NCBI GenBank assembly: GCA_018653085.1
Contig: JABIAY010000035.1
Span: 22,963 to 86,962 of the forward strand
DNA length: 64,000 nt
Origin: Nitrospina sp.
Lineage (GTDB): Bacteria; Nitrospinota; Nitrospinia; Nitrospinales; VA-1
Reading direction: 5' to 3'
This document shows, in pieces, positions 17,527 through 24,838 of the stretch. A program made the translations under genes and the position numbers. Below the pieces are notes generated by a model. It saw only the letters and a list, made by a program, of their open reading frames with translations. It was not told where the DNA came from and ran no database searches. Positions within the stretch are counted from its first letter, which is position 1; every line of letters starts with the position of its first letter.

Positions 17527-19365
17527 TTAGTTAAAGGTATAGGTGAACCCGCCATAAACGGCGCCATCGGAAGTTCCGCGCCTGGCTATTTCTTCGTATT
17601 CTTTATCAAGAATATTTTCACCCCGGGCATTCAGCTCCAAACTTTTATTGACCTTATACCTCATGGCAATCCGCACTGTGGCAAAACCGGGGACGGTTCT
17701 GGAACCGGAACTGTTATCCAAAACACCGCTTCTGGCCCTTACCCCCAATTGTGTGAAAAATTTGTTTCTCCAGCTATGGGACAATGTGGCCGAATACTGA
17801 TGTTTCGGGCGGCGCCTCAAAGGAATATCATCGATTTCATCCACCGCTTCGGTCCACGTGTAGTTGTTGGAAAGGTACAAATTATGGGGCAGTTGAATTC
17901 CCACATGGGCTTCAATACCTCTGGATTTTGCCTTGCCAATATTGAGGGTAGGGGTAGAGGAAGTTTGAAATGCAATCAGATCTTCAAACTCGATATTAAA
18001 AAAGGCGAGTTCCAGCCGCACTAACTGGTTGAAGAGGTCCTTGTCCATCCCAATTTCAAAAGATTTCGATTTTTCCGGTTTTAAGTCAGGGTTACCACTT
18101 CCTGGAAAAGTAAGATCATTGAAAGTGGGTGCCCGAAACCCTGTTGCATAGGCACCACGCAGTCGGAAATCCCATTGCTTGAAATTATAGGATCCTTCAA
18201 ACTTATATGTCAGGGAATCCTCAAATGTGTCACTTATATCTTTTCTGAACCCGGCAGTAAGAAGAACTCTATCCTGCCAATCGAACTGGCTCTGCAAAAA
18301 ATATCCCTGGTTGAAGGTGTTCTCGGTAAATCCTCTCCCGCTATTCCTTGCATTTTGTGTGCGGAGCTCAACACCAAATACGGCTGAAATATTCTCATTG
18401 ATATCGACATTGTTTTGCAGATCGGTAATATAGGTCCTGTTGAAAATTTGTTGACTTGCTGTATCCACTTCATTGGCATCGTAGGCTATATTGGGGGTTA
18501 ATTTAATTTTCCACCAAGGGGTGATCGATTTTGAAATTGGTAAGGCGAGATAAAATGACTCAATTTCAGTGTCGCGGTTCTGGTCCCCGCTTGTGTTATC
18601 CACATCCGAATTTGAGCGCGTGTATCGCCCAATAAAATCTATTCTTCCATCTTCTGAAAAGCTCGTACCCAGTCGGCTGGTGAGAGAATTGTTTTCATAG
18701 CTGTCTTTTTCAGCTCTGCCTCCACTTTCAGCGGTCCTATTTTCATTGAAGTCTGAGTAACCGGAAATATCGGTTCGAGATGCTGAGACGGAGTAGTCGA
18801 TATCGTTAAGAGTTCCAGAGCTTGCCAGGGTTTCTTTGAATGTCCCGAAATTGCCGGTTTCAAAAGACAGCGTGTGGGTGGGAGTGCCACGGCCCTTCTT
18901 GGTAACTATGTTGATCACGCCTCCTACTGCGTCCGCGCCCCAGACAGGAGTTTGTGAACCTCTTAGAATTTCAATGCGCTCAATATTGTCAGTGGTCAGG
19001 CTTCTAAAATCAAAACTTCCGGTTGTGTTTCCATTAGCCCTCACTCCATCTATAATTACCAATACACTTTTTGCGTCTGCACCTCGCATGCGAATGGTAG
19101 ACTCCCCTCCTACGCCACCCTGTTTGAAGATGCCGATGCTCAGTTGGTCTCGCAGAACATCTTCCACCATGGTAGAGCCGGACTGCTTGATTTCCTCTTC
19201 CGTGATGATGCTGATGGAACCGGCGTATTTTTTGGCTGTAGTTTTCAGCCTGCTGGAAGTTATTTCGATGGACTGGAGTTCTTCTGCCGCTTCTTCGGAA
19301 TATGCGGGTGAGACCGAGATGCAGAGGATGGTGAATGCTGATAAAAAACGGTTAATCTTTTTCAA
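17527..19365 (-). CDS. btuB: TonB-dependent outer-membrane receptor, BtuB-like (corrinoid uptake)
   Basis: Outer-membrane beta-barrel receptor for TonB-dependent uptake. The 612 residues comprise a signal peptide (FLSAFTILCISVSPAYS), a plug domain (ELQSIEITSSRL, possible TonB box; LRDQLSIGI; IRMRGADAKSVLVIIDGVR; IEILRGSQTPVWGADAVGG), and a barrel ending in aromatic GGFTYTFN with a terminal-region Phe. The size is close to BtuB (about 600). The start is a TTG with a GGGAG SD 6-7 nt upstream, directly behind a cobalamin riboswitch, which points to a corrinoid rather than haem or siderophore substrate. It is the first gene of the long B12 operon. Confidence 0.9.
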   Translation of the reverse strand: MKKINRFLSAFTILCISVSPAYSEEAAEELQSIEITSSRLKTTAKKYAGSISIITEEEIKQSGSTMVEDVLRDQLSIGIFKQGGVGGESTIRMRGADAKSVLVIIDGVRANGNTTGSFDFRSLTTDNIERIEILRGSQTPVWGADAVGGVINIVTKKGRGTPTHTLSFETGNFGTFKETLASSGTLNDIDYSVSASRTDISGYSDFNENRTAESGGRAEKDSYENNSLTSRLGTSFSEDGRIDFIGRYTRSNSDVDNTSGDQNRDTEIESFYLALPISKSITPWWKIKLTPNIAYDANEVDTASQQIFNRTYITDLQNNVDINENISAVFGVELRTQNARNSGRGFTENTFNQGYFLQSQFDWQDRVLLTAGFRKDISDTFEDSLTYKFEGSYNFKQWDFRLRGAYATGFRAPTFNDLTFPGSGNPDLKPEKSKSFEIGMDKDLFNQLVRLELAFFNIEFEDLIAFQTSSTPTLNIGKAKSRGIEAHVGIQLPHNLYLSNNYTWTEAVDEIDDIPLRRRPKHQYSATLSHSWRNKFFTQLGVRARSGVLDNSSGSRTVPGFATVRIAMRYKVNKSLELNARGENILDKEYEEIARRGTSDGAVYGGFTYTFN

Positions 19366-19386
19366 TTGCTTCTCCCTCGAGATTAA

Positions 19387-19528
19387 AAATCCGGCAGGTC
19401 TCCTGACTTCGGGCTATCTACTCACCGCGCCTTCCCATCAAAAATGACAGTGGCTGACTGCGGCTTTCGTTCCCTTTACAGTTGCGGGGCAGTGTTGGAA
19501 TTTCACCAAGCTTCCCTTGACCGGATTT
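19387..19528 (-). promoter_or_regulatory. Cobalamin riboswitch 1 (receptor / CobN-like / cob operon)
   Basis: On the minus strand the leader carries the conserved cobalamin-riboswitch boxes in order: AAGGGAAGCTTGGTGAAATT, then the ACTGCCCCGCAACTGTAA segment, GCCACTG (plus-strand 19448-19454), GGGAAGGCGC, and AGTCAGGAGACC (plus-strand 19398-19409). The P1 stem AAATCCGG/CCGGATTT is exact between 19521-19528 and 19387-19394. Only about 20 nt separate P1 from the TTG start and its GGGAG SD, so translational control by SD occlusion is likely, though transcriptional attenuation cannot be excluded. Cobalamin binding should repress the downstream operon. Confidence 0.95.
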
Positions 19529-19540
19529 GGGTTGATGACA

Positions 19541-19572
19541 TCTCTGTAAACAGAGATACTATTTAAAATAGT
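19541..19572. repeat. Two adjacent perfect palindromes between cobQ and riboswitch 1
   Basis: Two inverted repeats lie side by side: tctctg-taaa-cagaga (19541-19556) and actattt-a-aaatagt (19558-19572). They sit after the cobQ stop and just before the riboswitch aptamer on the transcribed strand. No U-tract follows, so they are not a classical terminator. They may be an operator for the promoter of the downstream operon, or an anti-readthrough structure. No regulator is identified. Confidence 0.6.
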
Positions 19573-19582
19573 TAACGTGTTA

Positions 19583-21082
19583 TTAAAGCTTCCTTTCAAT
19601 TGTTTCCATGTCAATGGAGGTCTTAATTAAATCCGCGAGCCTGTCGAGCTCACGGGTTCTGAACTGTTCATAATCGAAACTGGTTTGCGGTTCAGGCAAT
19701 CCTTTCTCGCTTCTTATATAGCGTAAAACGTTTTCCCGAAACAGGTCTTTGTCAAAAAAACCGTGGAGATAAGTGCCGAGAACAGTTCCTGTTTCGTTGA
19801 TGATTCCAAAGCTCATGGGGTTGTCGCCATTGGAGGCCGAGAAGAGAGTCGGGTAGGGGGTCCCAAACGCGGTTTGCCCCATATGGATTTCATACCCTTC
19901 ACACTGAATTCCCTCGGGAAATACACGGCTTTTGACAGTTTCAAGTTGTATCTGCCGGGTCAGTTTTTCGGCACCAAGCGTGGTTTCAAAATCGAATAAT
20001 CCTAAACCTTCCACTTTATTTTCCAGACTTTCCAGGTTTTTAGGATCGTTTATTTTTTTTCCCAGCATTTGGAATCCGCCGCAAATTCCGAGGATCATAC
20101 TTCCGGTCTGATGGCATTTTAGAATTTCACGGGTCAGGCATTGCTGGTTCAAAAAAACCATATCGTCAACGGTATTTTTACTGCCGGGGATGATAATCAA
20201 GTCAGGACTTCCCATTTGCGCAGGGTGACGAACATATCGAAGGGAGATAGATGGGTCGTGCGCGAGAGGGGACAAGTCGGTGAAGTTTGAAATCCGAGGG
20301 AGTTCGATAACGGCGATATCCAGAATCCCTTGTACATTTTTCTCCGCCGAATAAAATCTCTGTGGGATGGAATCCTCTTCGTCAATTACCATATCTTTAA
20401 AATAGGGGACGACTCCCAAAACGGGCTTGCCCACCATGTCTTCGAATTGCTCAATGCCCGGTTGCAAAAGTTCAACATCTCCACGGAATTTATTGATGAT
20501 GAATCCCATTATTCTGTTCTGCTCATTTTTGTTGAGCAGGTCATAGGTTCCCTTCAACCACGCAAACACTCCTCCCCGGTCGATGTCGCCGACAAGAAGG
20601 ACCGGTGCATCTGCCTTCTCGGCAATGAACATATTGACCAGATCCGTTTTCTTTAAATTGATTTCCGCCGGGCTTCCCGCACCCTCGATGATTATCAGGT
20701 CAAACTTGTTTTTCATTTCCTCCAGGGCAGAGAGCACGATTTGCTGGTGTTTTTGATACTGTGCGTAATAATTTTTAGCGTTTCGTGTTCCATTTGATTT
20801 TCCCATCAAAATGACCTGGGAATTATTATCTCCAGAAGGTTTTAACAGGATGGGGTTCATGGCGACTTCGGGTTTCAATCCGCAAGCCTCTGCCTGATAG
20901 GCCTGGGCTCGCCCCATTTCTTCGCCGCGTTCCGTTACGAAAGAGTTTAAGGCCATGTTCTGAGCCTTGAAAGGAGCGACTTTATATCCAGCCTGATAAA
21001 AATATCGGCAGAATGCCGCTGTTAAAAGACTTTTCCCGACACCGGATCCGGTTCCTTGAATCATTAAGGTCTTTGCTGTCAT
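19583..21082 (-). CDS. cobQ: Cobyric acid synthase
   Basis: Glutamine-dependent amidase (CobQ/CbiP) that amidates side chains b, d, e and g of adenosylcobyrinic acid a,c-diamide to give adenosylcobyric acid. The 499 residues show MIQGTGSGVGKSLLTAAFCR at the N-terminus (ATP domain), KAQNMALNSFVTERGEEMGR near residue 40, EGAGSPAEINL near 125, and the amidotransferase Cys in ILGICGGFQMLGK near 335. A C-terminal catalytic His lies in GTYLHGFFD. It is the last gene of the btuF-btuD-btuC-cobQ operon and starts 4 bp after btuC ends. Confidence 0.96.
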   Translation of the reverse strand: MTAKTLMIQGTGSGVGKSLLTAAFCRYFYQAGYKVAPFKAQNMALNSFVTERGEEMGRAQAYQAEACGLKPEVAMNPILLKPSGDNNSQVILMGKSNGTRNAKNYYAQYQKHQQIVLSALEEMKNKFDLIIIEGAGSPAEINLKKTDLVNMFIAEKADAPVLLVGDIDRGGVFAWLKGTYDLLNKNEQNRIMGFIINKFRGDVELLQPGIEQFEDMVGKPVLGVVPYFKDMVIDEEDSIPQRFYSAEKNVQGILDIAVIELPRISNFTDLSPLAHDPSISLRYVRHPAQMGSPDLIIIPGSKNTVDDMVFLNQQCLTREILKCHQTGSMILGICGGFQMLGKKINDPKNLESLENKVEGLGLFDFETTLGAEKLTRQIQLETVKSRVFPEGIQCEGYEIHMGQTAFGTPYPTLFSASNGDNPMSFGIINETGTVLGTYLHGFFDKDLFRENVLRYIRSEKGLPEPQTSFDYEQFRTRELDRLADLIKTSIDMETIERKL

Positions 21083-21086
21083 AAAT

Positions 21087-22091
21087 TTAAACCTGCCTTT
21101 TTCTTTTTAGGAGCCAAACGAAAAAGGGCCCTCCCAATATCGCGGTAATAACACCCACCGGGATTTCTGTCGGCGCGAGAATCGTTCGTGCCAGTGTGTC
21201 GCAGGCGACCAGAAAACTAGCACCGAAAAGCATGCATGTGGGAATCAGTATGCGAAGGTCAGGGCCGACAAACAGCCGGACTGTATGCGGAACGATCAGC
21301 CCGACAAATCCAATGGGACCGCAGGTTGCTACCACTGTTCCGGTGATGAGTGAAGCGATGATGAACCCGATTTTTTGAATCCGGGCAACATTCACTCCCC
21401 GACTGGAGGCGGAATGAACCCCGGTGCTGATGAGGTTCATATCCCGACTGATAAACAGCAAGCTGAATATTCCCACAAGTACTACCGGAGCAATGGATAA
21501 AACCGTTTTGTAATCGGTGATGTCCAACCCTCCCATAAGCCAGCGGATGATTACAAAAGACTGGCTGAAATCCGCCAGATAATGAATAAACATCACCATT
21601 GCCGCGAAGAAAAAATTTGCGGTCACCCCGGCCAGAAGAAGTACGCCAGTAGGGAATTCCCCGTGACGGGTCCGGACCAGGCTGAAAACCAGGATAATGG
21701 CACCGAGCGAACCTAAAAAGGCAAACAGGGGAACCACCGGAATCCCTAACATGTAAATATGCAAATTCAAGGCAATGGCAATCACCGCTCCCAACGCCGC
21801 GCCGCTGGAGACACCCAATGTGAAGGGAGCCGCCAAATCGTTTCTCAGCAAAGCCTGAAAAATGGCCCCTGCTACTGACAAGGCGGCACCGGCTAAAGCA
21901 CCGAGAAGGATTCTTGGAAACCGAACTTGAAAGAGGATGATGGCATCCGGATTGCTGGAGATATTTATGCTGTCAGAAAATGCCCGAGCCAAACTGATTT
22001 TGCTGGAACCGATGAGCGGTGCAACGCAAAGGGTAACGATGAATAATAAAAAAAATAGTGAAAGGGTCATTGTATAAGATCTTGAATTCAT
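21087..22091 (-). CDS. btuC: Vitamin B12 ABC transporter permease (FecCD family)
   Basis: Inner-membrane permease of the BtuC/FecCD/FhuB family. About ten hydrophobic helices are visible, with family motifs such as FRFPRILLGALAGAALSVAG-like VRFPRILLGALAGAALSVAG near residue 55, NDLAAPFTLGVSSGAALGA, and GPIGFVGLIVPH near 245. PTEIPVGVITAILGGPFFVW lies at the C-terminus. The start is uncertain: the longest frame begins at 22145 inside btuD, while the ATG at 22091 leaves a short N-terminus before the first helix and is preferred, although no strong SD supports either. It pairs with BtuD and BtuF in the same operon. Confidence 0.91.
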   Translation of the reverse strand: MNSRSYTMTLSLFFLLFIVTLCVAPLIGSSKISLARAFSDSINISSNPDAIILFQVRFPRILLGALAGAALSVAGAIFQALLRNDLAAPFTLGVSSGAALGAVIAIALNLHIYMLGIPVVPLFAFLGSLGAIILVFSLVRTRHGEFPTGVLLLAGVTANFFFAAMVMFIHYLADFSQSFVIIRWLMGGLDITDYKTVLSIAPVVLVGIFSLLFISRDMNLISTGVHSASSRGVNVARIQKIGFIIASLITGTVVATCGPIGFVGLIVPHTVRLFVGPDLRILIPTCMLFGASFLVACDTLARTILAPTEIPVGVITAILGGPFFVWLLKRKRQV

Positions 22092-22107
22092 GTCAGGATG
22101 CCTGAGA

Positions 22108-22890
22108 TCAACGGCTGATAACCGGATGGACTCGGATGCTTCCATCGTGAGAACCCAGGTCGACTTCTATGCCGTATACCTGCTCAAGAATATCTTTTTT
22201 AAGTACCTGTTCGGGAGTTCCGTCACGCACAATTTGACCTTCATCTAAAAGTATAAGGCGGTTGCAGAAACTGGAAGCAAGGTTCAAGTCGTGCATGGCC
22301 ATAACCAGAGTCATTTTATGTCTGGCGTTGAGGTTTTTTAAAATACTCAGAATTTGGATTTGATATTTTAAATCCAGTGCGGCTGTGGGTTCATCCAGAA
22401 GCATCATTTCCGGATCTTGCGCCAGGGCACTGGCGATCATGACCCTCTGTTTTTCCCCTCCGCTGATTTCATTGAAGTACCTGTCGGCAAACTGGGAGGT
22501 CATTGTGGTTTCCATGGCGCGCTGGCTTATTTCAAAATCTTCCTCGCTTTCAAATGATAAGGGAGAAAGATAAGGATGCCGTCCCATCAATACAATCTCA
22601 GAAACCTTGAAAGGAAAAACCATAGGGTGGTCCTGGGGAATCCATGAAACAGACTGGGCGAAAAGTTTTTTATTAATTTTAGGTAAAGAGGATTCTTTGA
22701 ACTGGATAGAACCTGAATCCGGTTTTAGTATCGCTCCCATAATTTTTAGAAGAGTGGATTTCCCCGACCCGTTAGGGCCGATCAATCCTATAAAATCCTG
22801 TTCCCGGGTGGATAGGGATATATCCTTCAAGACCGGTAAGGTTTCATAGGCGAATGAGATATTTTCCAACTTCATCAATGCCGGGGTCAT
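22108..22890 (-). CDS. btuD: Vitamin B12 ABC transporter ATP-binding protein
   Basis: Cytoplasmic ATPase of the BtuCD-type importer, 260 residues. Walker A LIGPNGSGKSTLLKIMGA lies near residue 38, the Q-loop in SWIPQDHPMVFPF, the ABC signature ISGGEKQRVMIASAL near 143, and Walker B EMMLLDEPTAALD. The H-loop His is in MAMHDLNLAS. Its start overlaps the btuF stop (ATGA). The sequence alone cannot distinguish B12 from Fe-siderophore or haem import; the riboswitch and linked cobQ make cobalamin or corrinoid the likely substrate. Confidence 0.92.
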   Translation of the reverse strand: MTPALMKLENISFAYETLPVLKDISLSTREQDFIGLIGPNGSGKSTLLKIMGAILKPDSGSIQFKESSLPKINKKLFAQSVSWIPQDHPMVFPFKVSEIVLMGRHPYLSPLSFESEEDFEISQRAMETTMTSQFADRYFNEISGGEKQRVMIASALAQDPEMMLLDEPTAALDLKYQIQILSILKNLNARHKMTLVMAMHDLNLASSFCNRLILLDEGQIVRDGTPEQVLKKDILEQVYGIEVDLGSHDGSIRVHPVISR

Positions 22891-23861
22891 GGGTTTGAGA
22901 TCGTCTTTTTTGTTGCGTCTGCGAATAAATCCGGGTGTATGGCTTTGGAAAAGCGCTCAATAATTTTCAAAAGCCTGGGACCCGGTATCAAAATATAATC
23001 AGCACCGATAAAATGAATTTGTTTGTTCTTAACAGCTTTTATCGTGGGGAAGCGACTCCACTCCTGAATTCTGAGGTCAATTTCTTCCTGCGACAGGTTT
23101 GATCTGGGGCCTGCTTCTATAATGATCTCCGGTGATTTTTCAATGATATATTCTTTAGATAACTTGGGGTACCGGGCGGGAGAGCTCCGTACGATGTTGT
23201 TGCCTCCGGCGATATTGAGCAGTTCATTTAAAAATGTGCCGGGTCCTGCGGCATATAAATCCCGGGAGGGATCACTGCTATCTCCCAAGAGCAATAACAC
23301 CTCTTTTTTAGGTAGATGCCGTTCCTTATAAAAGGCGATTCCTTTATTCAAACTCCCGAGTAGTTTATCTGCGGATTCCTGACAATTTAAGGCCGTGCCA
23401 AGTTTTTCGATGGATGCAAAAATTTCTGCCAAATTTCCCATGTCCATCGTGAGGGTCTGGATGCCCAGACTTTTCGCGTTGCTGGCGATTCTCTGGTTGC
23501 CGGATGGATGGATGATCAAGTCAGGGTTCAAGGACACCACCGTTTCCATGCTGGGATTGATCATGCCGCCAATGCTCGGGAGCTGGCAGGCTGTATCGGG
23601 GTACTTGCAATAATCGGTTACGGCAATGACCCGATCTGCTAATCCCAGTTCGAATAGGGTTTCGGTGATAGAAGGGGAGGTGGAAATGATACGCCTTGCA
23701 GACTGGCTATCGTTTGCCCAAAGAGGAGACAATGAGAGAAGGCAAAGCAACACCGCTGATACAACAGCAGTACCCGCTTTGGATAATGCGTGAGTTATCT
23801 GTTTGGTGGCTTGAAAACTATTACTTGGGGAAAAAAGAAATCTAAATGGAAAAAAAATCAC
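22887..23861 (-). CDS. btuF: Periplasmic corrinoid-binding protein (BtuF-like)
   Basis: Class III substrate-binding protein delivering ligand to BtuCD. After a signal region (AVVSAVLLCLLSLSPLWA) the mature part begins RIISTSPSITETLFELGL, typical of BtuF, with VTDYCKYPD, SIGGMINPSMETVVSLNPDLII, and AAGPGTFLNELLNIAGG further on (quoted in short pieces). The GTG at 23861 is chosen because GAGGA lies 8 nt upstream; a longer frame to a TTG at 23894 has no SD. Even with the GTG start the n-region before the hydrophobic core is about 30 residues, longer than usual. It is the first gene behind riboswitch 2. Confidence 0.9.
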   Translation of the reverse strand: MIFFPFRFLFSPSNSFQATKQITHALSKAGTAVVSAVLLCLLSLSPLWANDSQSARRIISTSPSITETLFELGLADRVIAVTDYCKYPDTACQLPSIGGMINPSMETVVSLNPDLIIHPSGNQRIASNAKSLGIQTLTMDMGNLAEIFASIEKLGTALNCQESADKLLGSLNKGIAFYKERHLPKKEVLLLLGDSSDPSRDLYAAGPGTFLNELLNIAGGNNIVRSSPARYPKLSKEYIIEKSPEIIIEAGPRSNLSQEEIDLRIQEWSRFPTIKAVKNKQIHFIGADYILIPGPRLLKIIERFSKAIHPDLFADATKKTISNP

Positions 23862-23953
23862 CGGAATATCCTCGTTCCAGCGAAATGAGGGCAAAGCATG
23901 AAGATTAAATGTCCTTAGCTTAACTCACCTCAGGCCGCGAAGGTTTAGTTAAC

Positions 23954-24103
23954 GGGGTCAGAATCAGATGTTCTGGCTTCCGGATCAACCGAATTTCCGC
24001 GCCTTCCCGTTTGAAATTAAACAGTGGCAAATTGCGGGATTCGTCCTCGGTTACAGCGGCGGGTCCGCGACGGATTTTAACCGTCTTTCCTGCGACCGAC
24101 CCC
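23954..24103 (-). promoter_or_regulatory. Cobalamin riboswitch 2 (btuF-btuD-btuC-cobQ operon)
   Basis: The minus strand shows GGTTAAAATCC, GGACCCGCCGCTGTAACC, GCCACTG (plus-strand 24022-24028), CGGGAAGGCGCGG and GGAAGCCAGAAC (plus-strand 23973-23981), in the order of a cobalamin riboswitch. A P1 stem GGGGTC/GACCCC joins 24098-24103 with 23954-23959. The GGGAAGGCGCGG box and the AGCCAGAAC 3' box differ in detail from riboswitch 1, so the two are separate copies rather than a recent duplication. About 90 nt lie between the aptamer and the GTG start, room for an expression platform. Confidence 0.94.
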
Positions 24104-24117
24104 AATGAATTGTATAG

Positions 24118-24145
24118 AGAATAACAAAATACGTTTGAATGTCAA
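24118..24145 (-). promoter_or_regulatory. Sigma-70 type promoter for the btuF operon
   Basis: On the minus strand a perfect -35 TTGACA (24140-24145) is followed after 16 bp by TATTCT (24118-24123). Transcription would start near 24111, just upstream of the riboswitch 2 aptamer. Spacing and position both fit. Confidence 0.72.
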
Positions 24146-24184
24146 TCTATGCTCAGTTTACTCTTTAAAATCAACGGTGTTTTT

Positions 24185-24838
24185 TCAGATGTTAAAAAAG
24201 TCGCATAAGTCCTGCAGGTTTTCCAAGTTGATTTCATGTGGCTGAGTGGTTTCTTTGGACTCCACCTGGTGACCATGATTTTTCATTTCCTCCAGAGCAT
24301 GATCGGCGAGGAAAGAAGGAACAACCTCATCATTACTACCAAAAATGCCGAGGATATCGAGAGCCTCTTTTTTCTCAATGATCTGGTCTGGAAATTCTGG
24401 CAGAAAACCGCAGATGGAAGCCACTTTGAACAAAGAGTGCGGGCCCAGAAGGGTATAAGTCAGGGAGGCGGCTCCTCCCTGGGAAAAGCCCCAGAGGCAG
24501 GTTCTAAGCGGTCCTTTTATATTTAAATAATGTTGGTGTGCGGAATCGATGATTTCTGAAGTATACGTGACAAAACTTTCCACACTCTCCTTTTGCCGCG
24601 GGCCATCTTCCCACCAACTCCAAATGTCATCTCCCGCCTTCACTGGGCCTTCCGGAAAAACCATCAAGGCATTCTGGAGTTTTAAGCGGTTGCCAAGCAC
24701 CAGTATATTTTCGGGGGTGGAACTTGCACCATGAAAACCGATCAAAAGGTTGACGGGTTTTTTTTCGTCAATTTCTGTTTCCCCTATTATGACCTTTTTA
24801 TTGTTCCATTCAGTGGTTGAATATTTGGTTGTCATCAC
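24185..24838 (-). CDS. Alpha/beta hydrolase, phospholipase/carboxylesterase family
   Basis: A 217-residue alpha/beta hydrolase of the carboxylesterase/acyl-protein thioesterase type. The oxyanion region LLIGFHGASSTPENIL lies near residue 32 and the nucleophile elbow GFSQGGAAS near 117. A likely Asp (GSNDEVVP) and catalytic His (TQPHEINLEN) lie near the C-terminus. A WSWWEDGP segment resembles the substrate loop of this family. There is no signal peptide, so it is cytoplasmic. Its start overlaps the stop of the nucleotidyltransferase gene (ATGA), suggesting co-transcription. Substrate unknown. It lies immediately upstream of the btuF promoter but is probably separate from the B12 regulon. Confidence 0.85.
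   Translation of the reverse strand: MMTTKYSTTEWNNKKVIIGETEIDEKKPVNLLIGFHGASSTPENILVLGNRLKLQNALMVFPEGPVKAGDDIWSWWEDGPRQKESVESFVTYTSEIIDSAHQHYLNIKGPLRTCLWGFSQGGAASLTYTLLGPHSLFKVASICGFLPEFPDQIIEKKEALDILGIFGSNDEVVPSFLADHALEEMKNHGHQVESKETTQPHEINLENLQDLCDFFNI

Noticed and set aside
17386..18024. Plus-strand frame of 212 residues at the CobN-receptor junction
   Set aside because: Antisense to two confident genes; composition and lack of motifs suggest an artefact of codon bias.
18836..19447. Plus-strand frame of 203 residues across the receptor start and riboswitch
   Set aside because: It covers the riboswitch and the receptor N-terminus in the opposite orientation and shows no family features.
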